Source: Methylotenera_A sp040387515
GTDB taxonomy: Bacteria; Pseudomonadota; Gammaproteobacteria; Burkholderiales; Methylophilaceae
Assembly: GCA_040387515.1 (NCBI GenBank)
Contig: JAZKDP010000034.1
Span: forward strand, 1-16,821
Direction of reading: 5' to 3'
DNA: 16,821 nucleotides
The notes below the pieces were generated by a model. The model was not told where the DNA came from. It made no database searches and saw only the letters and a program-made list of their open reading frames with translations. Every line of letters begins with the position of its first letter. The stretch's first letter is position 1. This document shows, piece by piece, positions 8,176 to 14,353 of the stretch. A program made the translations under genes and the position numbers.

Positions 8176-9798
8176 TTAAAGTGACTTAACAAATGCTTTT
8201 GATTTTCGTTGAAAGTTGTAGAGCTTTTGCTTTTCCTGTGGCAGCTTTTCAATTGCTTGTTCAATGAATCCTCGCTCTAAAAACCAATGCTCTGTGCGCG
8301 TGGTTAAGCAAAAAAGTTTTTTAAAGCCATTTTGTTTCGCCTGCGCTTGGCAATAATTGAACAATCTATCGCCACGACCATTGCCGCGATATGCAGTGTC
8401 AATCGCCAAGCAGGCGAATTCAGCCATGCGTTCAGCGGCAAAAGGATAAAGTGCCGCACAGCCAATAGTGCGGTTATCGTGTTCCATCACATAAAAATGG
8501 TCAATCTCCATCTCAATGCGTTCGCGTCCACGACGCACTAAAATGCCTTCATTTTCAAGAGGCTCTATCAGTTTCAATATGCCGCCAACATCGTCGATAT
8601 TGGCTTGGCGCATGGTTTCTAAACCTTCTTCTGTCACCATTGTGCCAATACCGCTGTGCGTGAATAGCTCTTGAATAATCGCGCCATCAATGTGCCGAGA
8701 AATCAAATGTGTGCGAGCCACACCATGTTCGCAAGCGCGCACTGCGGCTGGAAGGTAATAATCCACATCTTCAGAAAAGTGAATAGGCGCTTCATTGTTT
8801 TGTACATTGCGTAATAAGTTTTTGGCTTTATCCGCTGTCATTTCGCGCAGCAAATCACCGCGCAAATTGCGCACGCCATCACTGTCCATTAAGAAAATCA
8901 GTTTGTCTGCATCCAGCGCAATCGCAGCACTTACCGCGACATCTTCCAAACTTAAGTTAAAGGCTTCCCCGGTTGGCGAATAACCAAGCGGTGATAGCAA
9001 TACTAGTTCGTTGTCATCCAGTCGTTTTTGTATGCCAATTGCATCTACTTTGCGCACTTCGCCGGTGTGTTGCAAATCAACACCATCCCGCACGCCAAGC
9101 GGTTTTGCTGTGACAAAATTACCACTCGCCACCCGAATGTCTGCACCAGCCATCGGCGAATTGGCAATACCCATTGAAAGTAGCGCTTCAATCTCCACCC
9201 GCACTGCGCCATTGGCTTCTTTTACCGCTTCCATCGCCGCATCATCGGTCACACGTAAACCATCATGAAAAGCTGGCGTCAGTTTGTCGCGTTTTAAACG
9301 TTGTTCAATTTGTGGACGTACGCCATGCACCAATACTAGCCTTACCTCTAGGCTGGCAAGTAGGTTTAAATCGTGCGATAAAGCGATAAATTGCGCTTCG
9401 CTGACTACTTCACCACCAAATGCAATCACAAATGTCCGGCCGCCAAACGCGTGAATGTAGGGCGTTGCGGAACGAAACCAGTTTACAAAATTCTGCTGCA
9501 CAAAGTCTTCCGCTGATGCGTGAGAAGCGGATTGGTTAAGAGTAGATAAGTAAGGTTGGTGCGGTTCGTCCACTTGCAGCGATAAATTGCTTTCTTCTTC
9601 GCTTAAGGCATAGAGGTTTGCAGGTGTTGTATCGAGTGCAGCAGAAATTTTGCGCAGTAAAGTTTCAGAAACACCTAATTCTCCACGTTCTATACGTGAC
9701 AAATTACCAGCATCTGCGCCTACTTGGCTGGCAAGTTGCTGTAGCGTTAAATTGTTTGATTGACGTTTTTGCCGAATAAATTTGCCAAGAGAGGCCAT
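8176..9798 (-). CDS. argA: XRE helix-turn-helix fused to N-acetylglutamate synthase (ArgA)
   Basis: ArgA transfers acetyl from acetyl-CoA to L-glutamate, the first step of arginine synthesis. The 540 residues form three parts. Residues 5-62 are a Cro/XRE-type HTH (LTLQQLASQVGADAGNLSRIE), residues 63-96 a polar linker, and residues 97-540 a full ArgA. The ArgA part has the kinase-like domain (about 105-385; FVIAFGGEV, LVLVHGVRPQIE, GLRVTDDAAMEAV) in which the kinase Lys is Ala126, so it is a regulatory fold as in other ArgAs. The GNAT domain (about 393-535) has the acetyl-CoA motif RGNGRG and HWFLERGF. E. coli ArgA is 443 residues and lacks the HTH. The first Met after Met1 is Met189, deep in the kinase fold, so no ATG gives a separate ArgA. 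GGATTCGAA precedes the ATG. Two dyads lie upstream. Confidence 0.93.
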   Translation of the reverse strand: MASLGKFIRQKRQSNNLTLQQLASQVGADAGNLSRIERGELGVSETLLRKISAALDTTPANLYALSEEESNLSLQVDEPHQPYLSTLNQSASHASAEDFVQQNFVNWFRSATPYIHAFGGRTFVIAFGGEVVSEAQFIALSHDLNLLASLEVRLVLVHGVRPQIEQRLKRDKLTPAFHDGLRVTDDAAMEAVKEANGAVRVEIEALLSMGIANSPMAGADIRVASGNFVTAKPLGVRDGVDLQHTGEVRKVDAIGIQKRLDDNELVLLSPLGYSPTGEAFNLSLEDVAVSAAIALDADKLIFLMDSDGVRNLRGDLLREMTADKAKNLLRNVQNNEAPIHFSEDVDYYLPAAVRACEHGVARTHLISRHIDGAIIQELFTHSGIGTMVTEEGLETMRQANIDDVGGILKLIEPLENEGILVRRGRERIEMEIDHFYVMEHDNRTIGCAALYPFAAERMAEFACLAIDTAYRGNGRGDRLFNYCQAQAKQNGFKKLFCLTTRTEHWFLERGFIEQAIEKLPQEKQKLYNFQRKSKAFVKSL

Positions 9799-9811
9799 TT
9801 CGAATCCATTA

Positions 9812-9828
9812 ATTGTAATATTTACAAT
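9812..9828. promoter_or_regulatory. Operator-like perfect palindrome, proximal copy
   Basis: ATTGTAATATTTACAAT is a perfect 7+3+7 dyad centred at 9820, 22 bp upstream of the fusion gene start. It is the better of two matching dyads in this gap. The TTGTAA-N3-TTACAA form fits a homodimeric XRE repressor site. It does not match the ArgR consensus (TGAAT/ATTCA). Confidence 0.6.
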
Positions 9829-9841
9829 ATTTTAAATAATA

Positions 9842-9858
9842 TTTGTAATTAATACAAT
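9842..9858. promoter_or_regulatory. Operator-like palindrome, distal copy
   Basis: TTGTAATTAATACAA at 9843-9857 repeats the proximal dyad with one changed half-site base (ATACAA for TTACAA). Its centre at 9850 is 30 bp, about three helical turns, from the first, so dimers on both would lie on nearly the same face. On the - strand a -10-like TATTAT sits between the two sites. Confidence 0.5.
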
Positions 9859-9873
9859 TAAATTTATGCTATT

Positions 9874-10608
9874 TTAATAATCGCCCCACAAAGTTTGCAT
9901 GCTGGCCATAGCGGTTAGTGCGGCGGTCTCGGTACGTAAGATACGCGGGCCTAAAATGATGGATTGAAAGCCTTGCGATGTGGCGGCATTAATTTCGTTT
10001 TGGCTTAAGCCGCCTTCTGCGCCTATTAATAATTGAATTTCGCCAGCAGGTTTGGTTAATACAGCGATTTTTAACGCGCCAATAGGGTTAAGTAAAATGC
10101 GCGTTGCATTTTCCTGCGGGTTTTCTGCCAGCCAGTTCGATAAATTTACTGGCGGCAATATTTTTGGTACAAACGCGCGACCTGATTGTTCGCAAGCGGA
10201 AGTGACGATGTTTTGCCAATGTTCTAGCCGTTTTTGTGCGCGTTCTTGGTTAAGTTTTACCACGCTGCGTTCGGTGGATATCGGCTGAATCGCTTTTACG
10301 CCTAACTCTACGGCTTTTTGAATGGTGTAATCCATGCGATCGCCGCTGGATATGCCTTGTAGCAATGTGATATTAAGTGGTGATTCATTTTCAATCACTT
10401 GGCTAGCCAGCACTTTGGCAATCACCTCACTTTTTTTGATACTGATTAACTCACAGCTGTAGTCTATTCCATCGCCATTGAATAACTTGAGCTTGTCGCC
10501 GATATTCAGTCGTAAGGCGCGCGTGGCATGTGTTGCGGCGCTGATGGATAATGGAATCAATGCGCCGATATTGAGTTTTTCTGCGCTATAAAAACGGGTA
10601 TTAGACAT
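9874..10608 (-). CDS. rsmE: 16S rRNA (uracil-1498-N3)-methyltransferase
   Basis: RsmE methylates N3 of U1498 in the small-subunit decoding region using S-adenosylmethionine. The 244-residue protein has an N-terminal PUA-like domain (about residues 1-70; HATRALRLNIGDKLKLFNGDG) and a C-terminal SPOUT knot domain. The signatures of the knot domain are LLQGISSGDRMDYTIQKAVELGV, IGAEGGLSQNEI and LGPRILRTETAAL. Length is normal for the family. It is divergent from the thioredoxin-fold gene with 56 bp between the starts. It lies upstream of the ArgA fusion gene on the same strand, separated by the 75-bp gap with the two dyads. No T-tailed hairpin separates them, so some read-through into argA is possible. 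Confidence 0.95.
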   Translation of the reverse strand: MSNTRFYSAEKLNIGALIPLSISAATHATRALRLNIGDKLKLFNGDGIDYSCELISIKKSEVIAKVLASQVIENESPLNITLLQGISSGDRMDYTIQKAVELGVKAIQPISTERSVVKLNQERAQKRLEHWQNIVTSACEQSGRAFVPKILPPVNLSNWLAENPQENATRILLNPIGALKIAVLTKPAGEIQLLIGAEGGLSQNEINAATSQGFQSIILGPRILRTETAALTAMASMQTLWGDY

Positions 10609-10664
10609 GATTGCGTTAATTGAAAGTGTTAAGATTAAATTATAAGTTAATTAAGGAGTAAAGC

Positions 10665-11237
10665 ATGGCAAGTTTAAACTCGCCCGTGTGCGATTTTGGT
10701 TGGAAAGCCCCCGATTTTAGTTTGCCCGCTGTTAATTACAGGGGCACTGAAGGCAACTTGGTCTCCCGCGATATGATCATGGGCAAAAATGGCTTGCTGG
10801 TGATGTTCATTTGCAACCATTGTCCTTATGTAAAAACCATTAAAACCAGGCTGGTCGTCACTTGCCTTGAGCTTGAACAATACGGCATCAATAGCATCGC
10901 CATTCAAAGTAATGACACAGTGAAATATCCAGACGATAATTTTGAGCGCATGGAAGAAGAAGCAACTCATAACCGATTTAGTTTTCCATACGTGTTAGAT
11001 GAGACGCAAGAAGTCGCTAAAGTATATGGCGCAGTGTGTACGCCAGACTTTTTTGGTTTTAATGCCAAGGGTGAGTTGCAATATCGTGGCCGTTTTGATG
11101 CCGCTGCCCGTAACCCAGAACCGCCAGCAGATAATACGCGTGATTTATTTGATGCCATGAGGCTGATTGCGGAAACGGGCAAAGGTCCGACTGAGCAGAT
11201 TGCAAGTATTGGGTGCAGTATTAAATGGAAAGCATAA
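10665..11237 (+). CDS. Thioredoxin-fold protein of the PRX-like1 (AhpC/TSA-related) family
   Basis: This is a 190-residue cytosolic redox protein with no signal peptide. The AhpC/TSA-like start APDFSLPAV leads to a CxxC centre at Cys50-Cys53 in CNHCPYVK. The family cis-Pro loop is seen as VCTPDFFGF, and YRGRFDAAARNPEP near residues 140-156 is typical of the PRX-like1 subgroup. Such proteins are presumed thiol oxidoreductases or peroxiredoxin-like proteins; the substrate is unknown. A strong ribosome site AAGGAG at 10653-10658 precedes the ATG by 6 bp. The DUF4124 gene follows 45 bp downstream with no terminator between, so the two are probably co-transcribed. Confidence 0.88.
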   Translation: MASLNSPVCDFGWKAPDFSLPAVNYRGTEGNLVSRDMIMGKNGLLVMFICNHCPYVKTIKTRLVVTCLELEQYGINSIAIQSNDTVKYPDDNFERMEEEATHNRFSFPYVLDETQEVAKVYGAVCTPDFFGFNAKGELQYRGRFDAAARNPEPPADNTRDLFDAMRLIAETGKGPTEQIASIGCSIKWKA

Positions 11238-11282
11238 TGAACAGCACAAGCAAAAAACAGAAATAAGAATAAGGGATTTGTT

Positions 11283-11726
11283 TTGACTAGGCTGCTACTC
11301 ATTTTTTTAATGTTTTGGAATAGTGTTGCCGTTTCTGGTATTTACAAATGGATTGATGCTGATGGAAAAGTGCATTATTCGGACAAAAAAATACCGCAAA
11401 CAAATGCAAATGAAGTGAAACTAGCGCCATCGGTAAGCGATGAAGAAATTGCGCATAGTCAGCAAAAGCTAAATGATTTGAAACAGCAATTAGAAAAATC
11501 AAAAAAAGAGAGTGTGCAAAAGCAAGAGAAAGAAAAGGCAGAGGCAATCAATTTCGCCAAACAAAAAAAGAAATGTTTGGATGTCAGTAATGAGGTTGAG
11601 CATATTAAATATTCCCGCGGGGTCTATTATAAAGATGCCAATAACAACAAAATTTTCATAGACGAACAAAAGAGGCAAGAAGTGACTGGTCGCTATCAAA
11701 AGTACTACAACGAAAATTGCAGATAA
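11283..11726 (+). CDS. Secreted DUF4124-domain protein with coiled coil (TTG start)
   Basis: This 147-residue exported protein has unknown function. The N-terminus is a hydrophobic signal peptide (LLLIFLMFWNSVAVSG). The DUF4124 motif IYKWIDADGKVHYSDKKIP follows at residues 20-38, then a Lys/Glu/Gln-rich coiled-coil segment at about 52-97. The end is a Tyr-rich C-terminal part with Cys98 and Cys146, which could pair in the periplasm. The start is TTG at 11283, chosen because AAGGGA (11271-11276) is ideally placed and because it gives a full signal peptide. An in-frame ATG nine codons later would cut the hydrophobic core. DUF4124 proteins are common in beta- and gammaproteobacteria. Confidence 0.85.
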   Translation: MTRLLLIFLMFWNSVAVSGIYKWIDADGKVHYSDKKIPQTNANEVKLAPSVSDEEIAHSQQKLNDLKQQLEKSKKESVQKQEKEKAEAINFAKQKKKCLDVSNEVEHIKYSRGVYYKDANNNKIFIDEQKRQEVTGRYQKYYNENCR

Positions 11727-11820
11727 TGAAATGTTGACTGTATTTTTAGATGCGAATTCTTAAATTACGTTGGTTTTACATCATCAATTATCAAAAATAT
11801 TACTAGAGGTTTGAATTAAC

Positions 11821-12867
11821 ATGGCAGTAACTAAAAAACTTAAATGGGGAATTCTTGGCGCGGCGCGGGTGAATGAGCGTTTATTGCCTGCGATTATAGA
11901 AGCGCCGAATTCAGAACTGGTTGCTATTGCCAGCCGTCGCGCAGGCGCTGCCAAAGCTGTTTTAGAAAAATATGCGCCGCAAGGTTTTATTGAAACGCAT
12001 CCTGATGTGCAGTCCTATGACGACATGGATGCATTAATCAACGACCCAAATGTAGAGGCGATTTATTGCCCGATGGCGAATGAAGAGCATGCGAAATGGG
12101 CGATTAAAGCCATTAATGCGGGTAAACATATCTTAATTGAAAAGCCCATTGCAACCACGTTAAAAGACATGGAGGCGATTGAAGCTGCAGCGATTAAAAA
12201 TAAAGTCAAAGTCATGGAGGGCTTTATGTATCGCTTCCATCCACAACACAAGCGCGTGCAGGAAATCATCGACTCTGGGTTGATTGGTGATGTGTTATCA
12301 GCACGCGCCAGCTTTTCATTTTTGATGAAGCAAGCGCGTATGTACCGCATTAACCGCAATATGGCGAATGGCGGCGGCGCGATGTGGGATATTGGGCCTT
12401 ATGCGATTCACAGTTTGCGTTGGTGCTTTCAAGAAAATGGCAAGCCAGCAGAGCCAGTTTCTATCACTGCGCATGCCAAATTGAACGAACATGGCGCAGA
12501 TATTGTGACAAGTGGAATATTGGATTTTGGGCCAGACAGCGAAGGTCGCGCCCGTTTTGGCCATTTTGATGTAAGTTTTGAGCGTAGCCGAAAATCAGAA
12601 TATGAAATCATCGGCACCAAAGGCTGGGTAAAATGTCACGCCGCCTGGGTATTTCAAAACGATGTGCCAGTTATCAGTTGGGCGTTGGAGGACGGCAAAT
12701 ATGCAGAAGAACGTTTTGCGCCAAGCAATCACTTTAATTTAGAAATTGAGCATTTTAGTGATTGTGTGCTGAATGATAAGGTGCCGCATTTGACCTTTGA
12801 AGATGCAAAGGCGAATTGTCGGGCGATTGAAAAAGTCCTGCAGTCAGTTGCTAAAAGTAGTGATTAA
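11821..12867 (+). CDS. Gfo/Idh/MocA-family NAD(P)-dependent oxidoreductase
   Basis: This is a 348-residue cytosolic sugar-type dehydrogenase. The N-terminal Rossmann domain starts KWGILGAARVNE, where GxGxxx has Ala in place of the second Gly, common in this family. The catalytic Lys is in EKPIA (Glu107-Lys108-Pro109). The second family motif is WDIGPYAIHSLRW with Asp190 and His197. The C-terminal alpha/beta domain (about 125-340) binds substrate. Homologues oxidise or reduce sugars, inositols or xylose, or act as trans-dihydrodiol dehydrogenases; the substrate cannot be decided here. AGAGG at 11804-11808 is somewhat far (12 bp) from the ATG. The gene is convergent with the BON gene, and its stop lies just beside the hairpin at 12876. 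Confidence 0.88.
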   Translation: MAVTKKLKWGILGAARVNERLLPAIIEAPNSELVAIASRRAGAAKAVLEKYAPQGFIETHPDVQSYDDMDALINDPNVEAIYCPMANEEHAKWAIKAINAGKHILIEKPIATTLKDMEAIEAAAIKNKVKVMEGFMYRFHPQHKRVQEIIDSGLIGDVLSARASFSFLMKQARMYRINRNMANGGGAMWDIGPYAIHSLRWCFQENGKPAEPVSITAHAKLNEHGADIVTSGILDFGPDSEGRARFGHFDVSFERSRKSEYEIIGTKGWVKCHAAWVFQNDVPVISWALEDGKYAEERFAPSNHFNLEIEHFSDCVLNDKVPHLTFEDAKANCRAIEKVLQSVAKSSD

Positions 12868-12869
12868 AA

Positions 12870-12896
12870 TAAAAAAACGGGGCGCGCAGCCCCGTT
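12870..12896 (-). terminator. Intrinsic terminator for the BON-domain gene
   Basis: AACGGGGC (12876-12883) and GCCCCGTT (12889-12896) form an 8-bp GC-rich stem with loop GCGCA. The A run sits on the left, which reads as a U tract only on the - strand, so the terminator serves the leftward BON gene. On the + strand it lacks a T tail and is at best a weak stop for the oxidoreductase gene. Confidence 0.82.
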
Positions 12897-12971
12897 ATCA
12901 ATCGTTACCTAAACAATACCCCTAGTTGAATTTTTTTAGGTAAAACTGAGAAATCAAACGTACTAGTGCTA

Positions 12972-13280
12972 TTAAGGCGCTACGACAATATCGTTTTTAA
13001 CACCAGTTACGCCTTTAACATTCTTAGCAAGCACCGCTGCTTGATCCGCTTCAGCTTGGGTTTTTGCAGTACCAGATAACTGCACTAAACCACTGCTATC
13101 AGTTTCAACTTTAATGTTGGTAGCGCTCACTGCTTTGTTTTTAGCGAATTCGGCTTTTACTTTAGTAGTAATTACAGCGTCACCCACTTTAGTTTTAACA
13201 GAATCGCCTTCTGCAGCAAATGCAGCTAAAGGTAATGCTAAAGCACCAACAACTAGAAGAGTTTTAAGATTTGCTTTCAT
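12972..13280 (-). CDS. Periplasmic BON-domain protein (OsmY-like)
   Basis: This is a 102-residue exported protein with a single BON domain. Residues 1-22 are a signal peptide (MKANLKTLLVVGALALPLAAFA, cleaved before AEGDS). The BON domain covers about residues 32-100 and includes ITTKVKAEFAKNK, IKVETDSSGLVQLSGTAKTQAEADQA and VKGVTGVKNDIVV. BON domains are thought to bind phospholipid membranes, and OsmY-like proteins respond to envelope or osmotic stress in other bacteria. I chose the start at 13280, not the in-frame ATG at 13298. The reason is that AAAAGGAAA lies 8 bp upstream of 13280 and would fall inside the coding region of the longer form, whose extra residues are MKRKYT. It ends at the hairpin at 12896. 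Confidence 0.88.
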   Translation of the reverse strand: MKANLKTLLVVGALALPLAAFAAEGDSVKTKVGDAVITTKVKAEFAKNKAVSATNIKVETDSSGLVQLSGTAKTQAEADQAAVLAKNVKGVTGVKNDIVVAP

Positions 13281-13286
13281 GGTGTA

Positions 13287-13295
13287 TTTCCTTTT
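13287..13295 (-). promoter_or_regulatory. Ribosome binding site that fixes the BON gene start
   Basis: On the - strand AAAAGGAAA ends 6 bp before the ATG at 13280. It overlaps codons 2-4 of the longer possible frame, so the shorter start is favoured. Confidence 0.7.
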
Positions 13296-13471
13296 CATAA
13301 TAAAAATAGATATGTGTAGAACACAGCGCTATTTTTAAGTATTTGAAAAAAATATCTAATAAGCCAATGACTGATATTGCTGTAGGACGTGTCTGTCCAG
13401 TTCTTACAGGGAAATATCTGCTTCAATATCTTACTGCTTGCTTTGAGTTGACCTCATAGGAACTGGTTTTA

Positions 13472-13497
13472 TTGACAATAGTGTCAAAATGATGACA
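13472..13497. promoter_or_regulatory. TGACA/TGTCA palindrome cluster, possible activator site
   Basis: TTGACA (13472-13477), TGTCAA (13482-13487) and TGACA (13493-13497) form overlapping dyads of alternating orientation. The cluster lies about 90-115 bp upstream of the start point predicted from the sigma-54 promoter at 13560, the usual distance for an enhancer-binding activator. TTGACA is not followed by a credible -10 box at 16-18 bp. Confidence 0.4.
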
Positions 13498-13559
13498 TGA
13501 AATACTGGGGAGGTTAACTTAACATTGTGATTTTAATGAATATTTTTTAAATTTTTAAT

Positions 13560-13575
13560 TGGCATTCAATTTGCA
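13560..13575 (+). promoter_or_regulatory. Sigma-54 (RpoN) promoter, -24/-12 type
   Basis: TGGCAT (13560-13565), five bases, then TTGCA (13571-13575) matches the TGGCAY-N5-TTGCW consensus with exact GG-to-GC spacing. Transcription would begin near 13586, leaving a leader of about 36 nt before the ATG at 13622. Confidence 0.78.
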
Positions 13576-13621
13576 AAGGCTTAAGTACTTTAAGTTTATT
13601 GATAAAATTGGATATTAAAAA

Positions 13622-13948
13622 ATGTTTAAAAAAGTGATGATGTTCGTATTGCTAAATGTGTTTTTAGCTATGCCAGTGGCGGTTTTAGCGGGGGTTGGCG
13701 ATGCAGCGCAAATCAGGTCAGCGGCCAAAGTCGCTAATGCCGTCAAAATTGCTGACGCTATGCCAGTCATCAGGCTTACTTCTAATGACATTGTGCAAAT
13801 GCAAGAAACAGGTGCGAGAAATACTATCAATAAAAATGCGGTATCGGAACAGTCGGCTACAGAGCTATCTAAAGTTCCATCACAAGTATGGTTAATATTA
13901 ACGGCGCTGTTTTGCTTTGTAATGCGCTCAAGCCGCCGAGTGGTTTAA
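13622..13948 (+). CDS. Small secreted protein with PEP-CTERM-like C-terminal sorting signal
   Basis: This 108-residue protein is not recognised by function. Residues 1-23 form a signal peptide (KKVMMFVLLNVFLAMPVAVLA). The middle is short, Ala/Val/Asn-rich and without obvious domains. Residues 85-108 have the tripartite layout of exosortase substrates: a VPS box (85-87), a hydrophobic helix (VWLILTALFCFV, 89-100) and a basic end (RSSRR, 102-106). The canonical Pro-Glu-Pro is replaced by Val-Pro-Ser, so this is a degenerate or variant signal. PEP-CTERM proteins in betaproteobacteria are often under RpoN with the PrsK/PrsR regulators, which fits the -24/-12 promoter seen upstream. No exosortase gene is in the window. 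GGA about 11 bp before the ATG is a weak ribosome site. Confidence 0.65.
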   Translation: MFKKVMMFVLLNVFLAMPVAVLAGVGDAAQIRSAAKVANAVKIADAMPVIRLTSNDIVQMQETGARNTINKNAVSEQSATELSKVPSQVWLILTALFCFVMRSSRRVV

Positions 13949-14195
13949 CCAATTATTTACATTCATCGCTATTTAATTATCTATCCGTTATAGGCTAGTG
14001 GGTTTATGCCTAGAACTTATATCTAAAACTTGTATTAAATGGCGCTGTTGGGCGCTTAGCTTTTTTATTTTAACTTTCCAGATTAAGTTTAAAATTAAAG
14101 TCCTACCAAAATAATACACTGCATTCAATAGCGGTTTAGCTACAAAATAATGTGCAAATATACTGTATTAATTCTGAATTATCCTTGCTTGAAAC

Positions 14196-14224
14196 TTGCC
14201 GAAAATGCCTAATTAGGGAATAAT
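14196..14224 (+). promoter_or_regulatory. Candidate sigma-70 promoter of tkt
   Basis: TTGCCG (14196-14201), 17 bp, then AATAAT (14219-14224) fit a housekeeping promoter (4/6 and 5/6 matches). The start point would be near 14231, giving a leader of about 120 nt. AT-rich DNA makes chance matches likely. Confidence 0.4.
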
Positions 14225-14249
14225 TACCCCTTTACAAAAAGTGTCTTAT

Positions 14250-14272
14250 AAACAAGCTTTAAAACAAGCTTT
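14250..14272 (+). repeat. 11-bp direct repeat and hairpin in the tkt leader
   Basis: AAACAAGCTTT occurs at 14250-14260 and 14262-14272. Since AAGCTT is self-complementary, the two copies can also pair as a 6-bp stem with loop TAAAAC, followed by a T run. This could be a weak attenuator-like element or a protein site; no regulator is known. Confidence 0.35.
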
Positions 14273-14353
14273 TTTACAGTTTCTATTAGGTTTTTCGTTA
14301 GTTTAAATATTAATAAAAGCCTGTTCAGTTTAGCTAAAATTAGGGAGAAAATC

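Larger units (their letters stand above)
13949..14353. other. 405-bp AT-rich intergenic region before tkt
   Basis: I see no credible coding frame or RNA gene here. The left part has weak hairpins (TAGGC/GCCTA near 13990-14013; GCGC/GCGC at 14042-14055, followed by TTAGC and a T run) that might end the PEP-CTERM-like transcript. The right part holds a candidate tkt promoter and a long leader with a direct repeat. Confidence 0.5.

Noticed and set aside
8176..9500. Separate HTH gene followed by a normal argA
   Set aside because: The frame is open throughout. There is no stop between the domains, and no ATG between Met1 and Met189. The only GTG near the linker (Val76) has no ribosome site.
9799..9873. 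ArgR box as the regulator of the ArgA gene
   Set aside because: The dyads read TTGTAA/TTACAA, not the TGAAT/ATTCA half-sites of ArgR, and their spacing differs.
13281..13298. Longer N-terminus (MKRKYT...) for the BON protein
   Set aside because: The clear ribosome site for the ATG at 13280 lies inside that extension, and the extension adds nothing to the signal peptide.
14041..14066. GC-rich hairpin with T run as terminator of the PEP-CTERM-like gene
   Set aside because: Only GCGC/GCGC pairs well, the T run is offset by several bases, and it lies about 90 bp past the stop; too weak to list as a terminator.
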